From positions 62,001-126,000 of the forward strand of contig JAKZHN010000038.1 of the NCBI GenBank assembly GCA_037179335.1: a stretch of 64,000 bases of DNA, read 5' to 3'. Source of the DNA: Cyclaneusma minus (Eukaryota; Ascomycota; Leotiomycetes; Marthamycetales; Marthamycetaceae). A program made the position numbers and the translations under genes. The notes below the pieces were generated by a model. That model worked only from the letters and a program-made list of their open reading frames with translations. It ran no database searches and was not told where the DNA came from. This document shows, one piece after another, positions 54,678 to 64,000 of the stretch (within the stretch, counting starts at the first letter, position 1; every line of letters starts with the position of its first letter).

Positions 54678-56519
54678 ATGGAGAACCAATATAGAATCCC
54701 CCGCAAGCCGGTCCCCCCTTCCAAAGACAACACCGACAAATTCCTCCACCCTCGACCAAGCCCACCCCCACCCCCACCCGTCCGCCCTCCGCCCATGGCC
54801 CAAACACCTCCAAAACCCAAGATCCACACGCCCATCTCGCCCGCCTCATCTACCCCCTTTCAAACCGCATTCGCCGGCACTAGGGTCGGAGCCGGTTCTT
54901 CTCGCATCCTCACCCATGCAGAAAACATTGCCGACTTTCTCTCCGCCGGCCGTCAGAGACCCCCATCGCCCACACGACCCTCTGCCGCAGCGCAAAGTCC
55001 CCCACGGCACCACCGCCGCGACGAGCAGCAGCGTCGTCCATCCGTCCAAAAGAGCAGCGGTCGAAATGACCTCAAGATATCCACTACCGGCACCGCCGGT
55101 CCTTCAGCACCCTCCCCCGTCTGGCCTCCTCGCACTTCTGATAAGGAAGCCATCGCTGGGCTCAAACAGCACGAAGTGCTGACACCCAAATCGCCTACCA
55201 TGAAGCAACGCATTCGAAATAAATGGGGCACTCTCAGCTCGCCACGCAGAAATAGTGGACATTGGCGTAACAAGTCTTCGCTCGACATGCTGCCTAGTCA
55301 GTTTACACGCTGCTTAGAAAAGAACAAAGAGCCAGTGTTGCACCGACGGGGCGCGAAGCATGCTCCTGCCCCTGCTACAACTCCTTACAATGCAAATACC
55401 GGCAACGCTGGTACGGGAAGTGCGAGCAGTCTGAAGCTAAACAAAGAACTGCCGAAAATCCCCTCCCCTACTCCAACACCACCACGTCCTGCCAGGCCTG
55501 ATACGGGCGACAGTCCGATCATAGGCCCTCGGAGGCAAACCCCCACGCCTGCAGAAATCCGCGAGACGGAGCGCAGAGCAGCCACACCCGGGTACCGACA
55601 CAAAGCCTTCTCCTGGGAGTCGGAGCAAGAACATCGACAAGGACTCTTCTCGCCTCCTCCATCCGCCTCCCAGTCAAAACACACACCCAAAAGACCCAGC
55701 AAAGACAACAGCCTTCGCAGCAGCAGCAAAGACAACAATCTCCGAAGCAGCAGCAAAGACCACGGCCGTCTCCTAACCCCACCAAACCCAGCAAAATCCC
55801 CCCACAGAAACAAATCCCCCGGCCACACCACCGGCCGTTCGAAATCCAAATCGCCCTCCCCGATGCTGCAACTCAGCCATCTGGGCACCTATTTCGACAC
55901 CGGCAGCGCCATGCTAACCTCCAACACGCAAAAAGCCTTAAACAATCTAGGCAAAACCCCAAAGATCCAAATGCACAATCCGTTCGAAACGTGGTTTGAA
56001 GACGACAGCGAAAGCGACGAGAGCTTTTTCTGCGTCGGCGATATGGCTTCTTCTCCATCTCCCAACTCTGCAGCGCAGCCCCGTCAGGCGAAACGAAATT
56101 CTAGGAAAGATAAGAGCGTGAAGAAAAAGAGCGAAAAGAAGGCAAGTGAGACTGAACGAGCGATTCATATTGATTCAGCACGCAACTCAAGCTCCATTGA
56201 TCAGGATGAGGATGTGGAAATGGTGACGACCCCGTTGTCGCCAAGACCGCTGAAGCCGCTCAGGAGCGCGCTACAAGGCTTGGAGATTCAGGAAGGGGGT
56301 GGGGCGGCATGGATGAGGGAGAGGGAGGCGAGTTGGATGAGAGAGATGCCGCTGGAGGCTTATTTGGCTCAAGAGGGGGCGTTCAAGAAGAGTGCGGGGA
56401 AGAGGGAGAGTGTGACGACTGTGGAGGCGATGGAGGGTGTGGAGAGGGGTAGGAGTTTGAGGGGTGTGGTGAGGGGGGAGTGGGAGGCGCATATGGGGGA
56501 TTTGGATCATGATTTTTAG
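54678..56519 (+). CDS. Unknown, largely disordered basic protein
   Basis: A single exon of 613 residues without a recognised domain. Pro-rich N-terminus (MENQYRIPRKPVPP, then a run PSPPPPPPVRPPP), possible SH3- or profilin-binding. Two segments look more ordered: TMKQRIRNKWGTLSSPRRN (about 175-193) and MHNPFETWFEDDSESDESF (about 433-451). A 10-residue repeat SKDNSLRSSS/SKDNNLRSSS lies near residues 342-365, matched by a 30-nt DNA repeat. The C-terminus contains GGAAWMREREASWMREMP. Start chosen at the ATG after AACCACAA. A cytoskeletal or polarity role could be guessed from composition, but nothing is shown. Confidence 0.75.
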   Translation: MENQYRIPRKPVPPSKDNTDKFLHPRPSPPPPPPVRPPPMAQTPPKPKIHTPISPASSTPFQTAFAGTRVGAGSSRILTHAENIADFLSAGRQRPPSPTRPSAAAQSPPRHHRRDEQQRRPSVQKSSGRNDLKISTTGTAGPSAPSPVWPPRTSDKEAIAGLKQHEVLTPKSPTMKQRIRNKWGTLSSPRRNSGHWRNKSSLDMLPSQFTRCLEKNKEPVLHRRGAKHAPAPATTPYNANTGNAGTGSASSLKLNKELPKIPSPTPTPPRPARPDTGDSPIIGPRRQTPTPAEIRETERRAATPGYRHKAFSWESEQEHRQGLFSPPPSASQSKHTPKRPSKDNSLRSSSKDNNLRSSSKDHGRLLTPPNPAKSPHRNKSPGHTTGRSKSKSPSPMLQLSHLGTYFDTGSAMLTSNTQKALNNLGKTPKIQMHNPFETWFEDDSESDESFFCVGDMASSPSPNSAAQPRQAKRNSRKDKSVKKKSEKKASETERAIHIDSARNSSSIDQDEDVEMVTTPLSPRPLKPLRSALQGLEIQEGGGAAWMREREASWMREMPLEAYLAQEGAFKKSAGKRESVTTVEAMEGVERGRSLRGVVRGEWEAHMGDLDHDF

Positions 56520-57057
56520 AAGAATGCAACTCGGTAGGAGGAAGGCGCTGGCGACCCGATAGGTTTGAGCGAAGCATTTATAAGCCTGTCATAATGAGGA
56601 TAGAAGAATAGAAGATAACTATTCATAACATCTCTAGATCACTGACACATTAGTCTGGAGTAACAAGCTCGTTTTTGAAAATCATGGTAGTGGATTTGAT
56701 TTGCTAGCATTTCGCAAGTCGCTGATGGGCGTTATAGCACCAAGTGAGGATGGACGCTGGGGTACAATGTAGACTTGCCGTACTGTTAAGCAACAGCGAA
56801 GTGGTACAAAATACTACTCTCCCGGGGGCTCACTTGAACCTGACATCTGCCGAGGAACGATCTTCGCGAGTGTTCCGCTAGTCGCCGCTCACACTCCTTC
56901 AGCATAAGTAGTGCGTACTATACTGACATTTCTCTGGCACCCGGCAACATTGGAAACAGTCGTGACAGAGGTACGTCCATCAAGTGACACAGCATTCCTG
57001 CTCTCTCTCGTACTCTTTGACTGGAAGCCCCCAAGAAGCTGGACAACATATCGGCAA
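56520..57057. other. Convergent 3' intergenic region
   Basis: Between two convergent genes; no feature apart from a T-arm-like stretch near 56835 that fails as a tRNA. Confidence 0.4.
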
Positions 57058-59073
57058 TCAAAGCGTCACTCGGGGGATTCCATTGGCCATCTCAATTCCA
57101 TGACCCGCCGCACTGGCAATGCCGTTGGTCGCTGGTGGAGGAGGCGGCACAGGGCCAAACGGCTGAGGAGCATCATGGTGGATCTCCTCTTCCGTGTCCT
57201 CGTCGTACTCATCCCCCCCATCGTCCCCCTCGCTGCCTTCTTCCTCATTTTCGTAGTCGTACTCTGACCCTGTCTCCTCCATGTCGTCTTCGGCTTCCAC
57301 GTACTCGCCATCGACTGATCCTTCAACGTCTCCTGCCATCCCCTGAGCCAAGCCCCGGCCTTGTTTCTGCATCTGGTTGATGATGTTGGTGAGCTTGTCG
57401 TTCTTCTTTCGCAAGTCGGCTAGCTCCTTGTCCTTTTTCTCTCTCTCCTCAACCATCTGATACATGTTGCGTGTAACTTGGTCATGTTTGCGAGTGAGCG
57501 TAGCGTTCTCCTTCTCAAGGCGCTTGGTTTTCTTCGACATCTCCTCCATTTCTTTGCGGAAGGTGAGGAACAGGTCGTTGCTGTTGTTCAACGTATCTTC
57601 GACCTATTGAGGACATGAGATCAGCCGACGGCTAAGGACGAAAACAAACACTACCTTTGAGAGCTTTACCTGCTTAAACTTGTCTACATAGACATTCAAT
57701 TGATTTCTCAATTCTGCTTCCGTCTTCGAAAAGGTTTGGACTTGTGCATTAAGAGCCCTCGATCTATTGATTTCCTGCTCTGCGACTTTGCGTTCTCGGT
57801 CGAAACGTGCAATGTTGAACTGTACTTCGAGTTCTTTCGTTCGCATTGCGGAGTGGAAATGAAGTTCGCGCAGCTCGTACTGCTCTATGAGGGACTTGAA
57901 ACGTTGCTTGAAGCTGGTAATTCTGTCAGCTGAGAAACGGCGTCGGCTGAACAGGTGCAACTAACAGTTCCTCAACCTCCATATTCACAACTTGAGGTTT
58001 GGGGTCTTCCTTGGCCGCATAGTAGTCCTGCATTTGCCAGAGCATCTCTTCGTACTTTGCCTCCCACTTTTCGTGATTATGCTTCTCGGCATCCGAGTAG
58101 GTCTTGTTCTCGCTCTATGTTTGGTCTCAGCATCCTGTGCAAACCATGGAAACTCACAATCGAGAGCCAAGGGCCACGATTACTCGGTGCATCCCTAAAA
58201 CTCGACAGCACCCAAACAGCGCGGGGACATGAACCCACCTTTAAGCGATTATTTTCCCGTTGCAATTCTCGGCAAAGCTTCTCCAACTTGTCCTTCAAAG
58301 TTGCGGTCTTACTCAACTCCGTTTTACCGTGGTCTTTCTCCTTCTGCAATTGATCGCCACGCTTCTTGTTCTTGGTGTTGTCGCGCTCCAAGCGTTTCAT
58401 CTCGCTAAAGAGATCGGTACAGCGTTTCTGGAGGGCCTCGATCTTCTGCATATCGTCCATTTTGGAGGTTTGGCTATGAAGTTCGCGATTGGCTTTCTTG
58501 ACTTCACGCTCTGTTTAAGTTGCGCACTTTGTCAGCTTTTCTTGGCCATATAGTTCTTAGACATCGAGCATGTTATAGCAGAGTCCACAACATTCGAATT
58601 CCTGGCGCATATCAGACGGAGGACGAACAGACAGAAGCACTAGTGACGAACGATGGCCCCTATAAACTGAACCGGGCGTGTGTCCAAAAACTCGCGTCTC
58701 CGCCACAGTATGCCGGTTCACAGTACCAATGTCCGTCCGGAACCCCCCGCATAGAATCAACAGAAAAGGAGCTTAACGATTTTCACGAACCTATCTCGGC
58801 CTCCTGATCTCTCTCCCCAGCAGCATCAAGCTCTAGCTGGGAGATCTTGGCGGCGATGAGCTTGGAGGCTTCATTCGGGTCCGTGCCCTTCTTTGCCTTC
58901 CCTTTCTTTCCGCCGGCCGCGGTGGGTTGTTGTGAAGCTTGAGAGTGCTCATGTTGATGGGTCTGGGCGGATGACCCGTTGGGGTAGGAAGTGTCATCGC
59001 GCGAGGCGTGGCTCGCGTTCGCAGCAGATCTCGCGGCCGGGGCAGAGGTTTGAGGGGCGCTGGCCGTAGACAT
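57058..59073 (-). CDS. Taxilin family coiled-coil protein
   Basis: Five exons (59073-58791, 58510-58239, 58114-57966, 57922-57670, 57603-57058) give 500 residues. After a low-complexity N-terminus with KKGKAKKG, almost 320 residues form continuous coiled coil with taxilin marks: REVKKANRELHSQTSKM, LQKRCTDLFSEMKRLERDN, KDKLEKLCRELQRENNRLK, FKQRFKSLIEQYELRELHF and FLTFRKEMEEMSKKTKRLEK. The C-terminal 90 residues are acidic (DDMEETGSEYDYENEEE). Taxilins bind syntaxins or nascent-chain complexes and act in vesicle traffic. All exon joins preserve phase; the fourth acceptor (CTGACAG) is clear. It shares a divergent promoter with CYM1. Confidence 0.92.
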
Positions 59074-59647
59074 TTTGCGGTCGCTTGGGAATTCAGCGTC
59101 TTCGTCTCAATGCTCGGGCGACTTCGCCAGGGTGACTCGGTGCACCTAGACTTCGAGTTTGCCGTGGGTGGCACGATACATTCGAGGGTCGGGCGTTTGA
59201 TCGTGTGCTGTGGCAGCAAGCAGCTGCGGCGGCTGGACGTTTGAAATTGGCCGGCTCTTCGTCGTTACTCGTTCGTCTAATGGCTCGGCCCGGAGGTCTC
59301 GTGACTTTCCGCGGGGAGAGCTTCTTTCGTCCGGCGGTTCGGATGACGGACGGTATTGGAGCAAATATGTGAAGCAAAACGCTAATCATACAGGTATACA
59401 CGAACAGTTGCGGTTAGAATGCGTAGCCGGACTCACCGAGGTCGGGGATAAGTTTTGCAAAGAAGTTGAGCCATCTCAGCCTTCCTCGAGCCTATTGGGC
59501 GTTGACTAAGCGGCGCCGAAGCCTTGGCACTCTACGGGCAAGTGCAATGACGCGCTGACCGCGACCGACTGCATTTCGCAAATCTTCCACTCTCTGCTAG
59601 AAGTTCAGCCTCGGCCTCGCATTGCTGTCCTGCTGCCACCCGCCAGC
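59074..59647. promoter_or_regulatory. Divergent taxilin/CYM1 promoter region
   Basis: 574 bp between two divergent start codons. It must hold both promoters, but I see no specific motif I can name. Open frames here are not supported. Confidence 0.5.
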
Positions 59648-62600
59648 ATGCTCCGAAATGCCACCAAGCAAGCTGTCCGGAAAGGCGTGACGGACCTCGC
59701 CCAGTACCCGAAGCCTGGAGAGAAGCTGCACGGCTTCACCCTCAAGCGCGCGAAGCATGTTCCCGAGCTCGAACTGACTGCTCTGCTCTTGGAGCACGAC
59801 AAGACCGGCGCCGACTACCTCCACGTGGCGCGTGAGGACAAGAACAATGTCTTCTCCATCGGCTTCAAGACCAATCCGCCAGACGATACTGGCGTTCCGC
59901 ATATTCTGGAGCACACCACCTTGTGCGGAAGCAAGAAGTAGGTGCAGAAGTGCGAGACCGGGAAGCTTCAAAGCTGATTCGGGCACAGGTATCCCATCCG
60001 GGACCCCTTCTTTAAAATGCTTCCACGGACACTGTCCAATTTCATGAACGCATATACCGCTTCTGACCATACCTTTTACCCTTTTGCCACCACCAACGAG
60101 CGGGACTTTAAGAACCTCCTGGGAGTTTACCTCGATGCGACTTTGAATCCGCTGCTGAAAGAAAGCGATTTCACTCAGGAAGGATGGCGCATAGGCCCTG
60201 CCAATCCCCGGGCGAAAGCCACCGAGGAACAACAAGGCGAGCAACAGCCTGATGATCTTGTTTTCAAGGGAGTCGTTTACAATGAGATGAAAGGCATGGT
60301 GTCCGACGCCAGCTACCTTTTCTACATAAGATTCCAAGACCACATATTCCCTGCCATCCACAACTCAGGCGGTGATCCGCAGAAGATAACGGATCTGACG
60401 TACAAGCAACTAAAGGACTTCCACGCCGAACACTACCATCCAAGCAATGCTAAAATTCTGACCTATGGAGATATGCCACTGGCGGACCACCTCCGGGAAG
60501 TTGATGCACAAATGAGCGCCTTTGAGCGGATTCACGGAGACACCGATATTCGTCTTCCTATCGAGCTTAAGGGACCACAAAACGTCACCGTCTCGGGCCC
60601 AATCGACCCTATGGTCGACAAGGAATTGCAATACAAGACTTCTACGTCCTGGTTAATGGGAGACGTCACAAATGTCGTCGAGAACTTTTCGTTGGGCATT
60701 ATGTCTGCGCTACTGATGAACGGATACGGTTCGCCTTTATACAAAGCGCTTATTGAATCCGGACTCGGGACAGAATGGAGTCCCAACAGCGGTTACGATA
60801 CGTCCGGCAAGATCGGTATTTTCTCGCTTGGTCTGACCGGTGTCAGGGAAGCAGATGTTCCCAAAGTCAAAGAGACGATCCAGGCTACACTGAAGGAGGT
60901 CAAAGAGACCGGCTTTGACAAGAGCAAAATTGAAGGCTACATGCACCAATTGGAGTTGGCTCTTAAACACAAGACGGCCAAGTTTGGTATGGGTCTAATA
61001 CATCGCCTAAAGCCCAAGTGGTTTGAGGGTGTTGACCCATTTGACTCTCTGGCCTGGAATGATACAGTGGCCGCCTTCGAGGCGGAGATGGCCAAGGGAG
61101 GGTATCTCGAAGGACTCCTCGAGAAATACCTCCTGAACGATAACACGTTGACTTTCACGATGAAGCCTTCCGCCACTTTTGTAGAGGACCTTGCAAAGGA
61201 GGAAGCGGCACGGCTCCAAAAGAAAATAGCAGAGGTCACGAAGCAGACCGGCAGCGAATCAGAAACCTACAAGCAACTTGAAAAGCGGGAACTCGAGCTT
61301 CTCGAAGAGCAAGGAAAATCGAACACTGAAGACCTCAGCTGCTTGCCCACTGTCCACGTCAAGGATATTCCCAGAGTGGAGGAGAAGGTGGAGATCCGGG
61401 ACGCAAATATGGGCAACATCAAGGTACAATGGCGCGAAGCACCTACCAACGGCTTGACATATTTCCGAGCAGTCAATGTTCTGGAGAATCTCCCCGACGA
61501 ATTGAGATCGTATATCCCGCTCTTTACTGATTCTATTATGCGACTGGGCACCAAGGATATGACTATGGAGCAGTTGGAGGATCTAATCAAACTGAAGACC
61601 GGAGGGGTTGGAGCCGGGTATCACGCCTCTCCAAATCCCACTGATTTCAAATCAGTCTCGGAAGGTATGGTGTTTTCCGGATATGCCCTCGACCGAAACG
61701 TCGAGGACATGTTCCACCTGCTACAGAAACTGGTTTTGGAAACAAATTTCGATAGTCCCGAAGCCGAACTCCGAGTACGACAACTTCTACAAGCGTCTGC
61801 TGATGGGGCCGTAAATAACATCGCTTCCTCCGGACACTCCTATGCACGCGGCTTCGCCGAAGCAGGACTCTCCCGCTACGGACACCGGAAGGAGCAAGTC
61901 GGCGGCCTCAGCCAAGTAAAACTCATCACGTCCCTCGCTTCGCGCCCCGAGGCCCAGGGTCTCGCCGACGTAATCGACAAGCTGAAGGCCATCCAGCGTC
62001 TCGTTTTCGCCGGTACTGGATCTTTCCGCGCCGCCCTTACGTGCAGTCCCGAAAGTGTCTCTTCCAACGAAGCCGCCCTTTCCCGATTCCTCTCCAACGT
62101 CTCCAAATCACCATCTTCCTCCGCTCCCACACCTTCGCCTCCTGATTTCTCGCGTAACACCAAGACATTCTTCCCGCTTCCCTACCAAGTCTACTACGGT
62201 GGCTTAGCATTGCCGACTGCCTCATATACGAACCCTGATGGCGCCCCCTTGCAGATCCTCGCGCAGCTGCTTACACACAAGCACCTGCACCATGAGATCC
62301 GCGAAAAGGGGGGTGCGTACGGCGGCGGCGCATATTCCCTCGCTCTCGAAGGCTTCTTCGGCTTCTACAGCTACCGTGACCCCAACCCCCAAAACAGCAT
62401 TGCCATTATGCGCAATGCGGGCAGATGGGCAGTTGACAAGAAGTGGACCGATCGCGATATCGAAGAAGCGAAATTGTCCGTGTTCCAGAATCTGGATGCG
62501 CCACGAAGTGTCAGTGATGAGGGAATGGGAAGGTTTTTGACGGGGGTGAGTCAGGAGATGAGGCAGGAACGAAGGGAGAGGTTGCTGGATGTCGGGAAGG

Positions 62601-62797
62601 AGAGGGTAAGGGAGGTGGCGGAGAAGTATGTGGTTGAGGCGTTGGAGAAAGAAGAGGGGAGGTTGGTGATTTTGGGAGAGAAGAAGGTGTGGGTTGATGG
62701 GTCCTGGGAGACGATGGATATGGGGATTGCGCAGAGTGACGGAGAGCCGGAGGTGCAGGATGAGGGGGACGTTCAAGCTGCAGCGATGGGGTCGTGA
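59648..62797 (+). CDS. CYM1: Mitochondrial presequence protease Cym1/PreP (M16C)
   Basis: Two exons (59648-59937, 59989-62797) give 1032 residues. The peptidase degrades cleaved presequences and other peptides in the mitochondrial matrix. The N-terminus MLRNATKQAVRKGVTDLAQ is a plausible matrix-targeting sequence. The inverted zinc motif is HILEH (His85, Glu88, His89) in GVPHILEHTTLCGS, followed by YPIRDPFFKMLPRTLSNF and MNAYTASDHTFYPFAT. A distal zinc-ligand Glu is likely in GVVYNEMKGM. The hinge and second M16 half contain FTDSIMRLGTKDM, GAGYHASPNP, and C-terminal HHEIREKGGAYGGGAY and FYSYRDPNPQNS. Length equals that of yeast Cym1 family members. The 51-nt intron interrupts KK/YPIRDP. Confidence 0.96.
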
Positions 62798-64000
62798 GTA
62801 AGTCTATGAGTGAGTTGTTTCGCTGTAAGATCTTCTGTTTCTGCTCCACTCTTGCATAGCCTGGCGTTTTCACCCGTTGCATCTTCGGAAACTCAAAAAG
62901 GGACATGTACATGTCACATCGAGCAGAATTTCGGAGCACAGGACACAGTATTCTGTGTATAATGAGGCTGTTACACATGCCATGTATAAAACTGTATATA
63001 ACAAGAAAAACAAAGGTATTGATATCAAGTCTCTCGGGCAACCATGGACGATGCGGAGAACCATTCGTATCGCGCCAACCAGTATATCATTCTCATCATC
63101 ATTCTCTCATTTCTCGGAATGCACGGGCAGACAGCGCTACGAACAGATTATACGTCTGCAGTCCACTTCAATGGCTGTCAAGATCACTCGGGCAAGCGCG
63201 AGATCAAACCACGGGCATCTGTTGGCTCTTCTCGTAACCCAAGACCTTGATTCTTGTGTTGTTGCGGAAGCCGGTTCAGTGCCTTTCCGTCTTTCTCAGA
63301 ACTGTCTTTCTGGAGGTGTGGGAAGACGGACTAAAGATGTGAAGACATTTTAGAGCGCGGATTGTGAGAGCTTGGTGGGGGCTGGAGGGAAGAATGAGTG
63401 CGAGGGGAGGGGGACGAGCTGTGGGGGCAAGATACTACTTTGCAGTATCAAGCCATCTAGAGTTAAATCAAGAATCTGATATACACACAGGATAGGTATA
63501 ATGTCGTGTGCTCCACTACCGTTTTGGGCCCAGCGGGAACCACAGGTGCGCTGGCCGTTAATACACCTTGATGTCTACCGTAGTACCATGGTATGGCTGC
63601 TGCGGTATGACTTAGGATAGTGCGGTTGGACGGACACCAGCAGCATCCGGGTCAGCAGCACCCGTGGTCCCCGCTGGTCCCAAAGCGGTAGTGGAGCACG
63701 CGACAGTGCTGAGAGACTTTTCAATCCGAAGCATCGAATGCTTCCTCTATAGTCATTTAATTCCACAGTTTCCTGCAACCCCAACGGCTCAGGCGCAGGG
63801 GGTCGTCGGGCTGAGGGCTCTCAATCAGAGCATGTGTCAGAAGTTTCAGAATCAAGTTGGGATTTTGGTTTCCGGTCGGTAGATTGAGGGAACCGGTGGC
63901 TATAGAGACTAGTTTCAGTTGCGAGACGGTCATATGAAGACTGTCGTGTAGACTGGAGTGTATATAGGAATGTGTTATTGGGAAACGAGTCTAGGCTGTC
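62798..64000. other. Intergenic region to window end
   Basis: CYM1 3' flank; no convincing gene. Frames at 62877-63353 and 63664-63882 have no family likeness. Nothing else is seen. Confidence 0.4.

Noticed and set aside
56820..56895. T-arm-like stretch on the - strand (GGTTCAAGT) suggesting a tRNA
   Set aside because: The T stem does not pair and there is no 7-bp acceptor stem partner at the expected distance.

Overview
The window is nuclear DNA of a filamentous ascomycete (Pezizomycotina). Genes are compact and on both strands. Most introns are 50-110 nt, with GTANGT-type donors, CTAAC/CTAAT branch sites and CAG/TAG acceptors. The gene content is typically fungal: eL20, Sec61 beta, COP9-associated Csn12, peroxisomal Pxa1, a hybrid histidine kinase, xylose reductase, a DUF3716 protein and a CVNH lectin. 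I cannot assign a class or genus from the sequence alone. No transposon, tRNA, rRNA or CRISPR array was recognised.

Left part (1-32.9 kb), mostly housekeeping and signalling. In order: csn12 (-), RPL20 (+), an unknown NLS-bearing protein (+), xylose reductase (-), an SRA/YDG 5-methylcytosine-reader-like protein (-), a 1265-residue glycosyltransferase with VPS13-C-like and tandem ubiquitin-interacting segments (-), Sec61 beta (-), a Psr1-type phosphatase (-), Pxa1 (+), a PAF-acetylhydrolase-like esterase (-) and a 1528-residue hybrid histidine kinase (+). Exon-intron structures were worked out by hand and the coding lengths stay in frame.

Middle part (33-46.5 kb), mixed intact and decaying genes. 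An acyl-protein-thioesterase-like pseudogene and a second broken gene (nonsense codon plus 1-nt deletion) lie among an unknown protein with a C-terminal Cys motif, nitronate monooxygenase, an unknown charged protein and a DUF3716 protein.

Right part. From 46.5 to 53.8 kb is a gene-poor tract. It has a roughly 150-bp-period satellite (8 copies) followed by a six-cysteine secreted protein with a disturbed start, a CVNH lectin and a GPI-anchored wall protein. From 54.7 kb housekeeping content returns: an unknown disordered protein, a taxilin and the mitochondrial presequence protease Cym1.

The most unusual signals are as follows. (1) A dispersed 19-bp tandem-repeat family forms three intergenic arrays (about 9.6, 24.2 and 38.1 kb) with a shared quasi-palindromic core; the 38-kb array is 13 units without a single indel. 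(2) The roughly 150-bp satellite. (3) The xylose reductase reading frame has an in-frame upstream ATG adding a textbook mitochondrial presequence, with start contexts that suit leaky scanning. (4) A GGCTAAA/SYGGRG (XlnR/CreA-like) cluster lies upstream of that gene. (5) The glycosyltransferase-ubiquitin-binding architecture. (6) Three disturbed reading frames in 15 kb.
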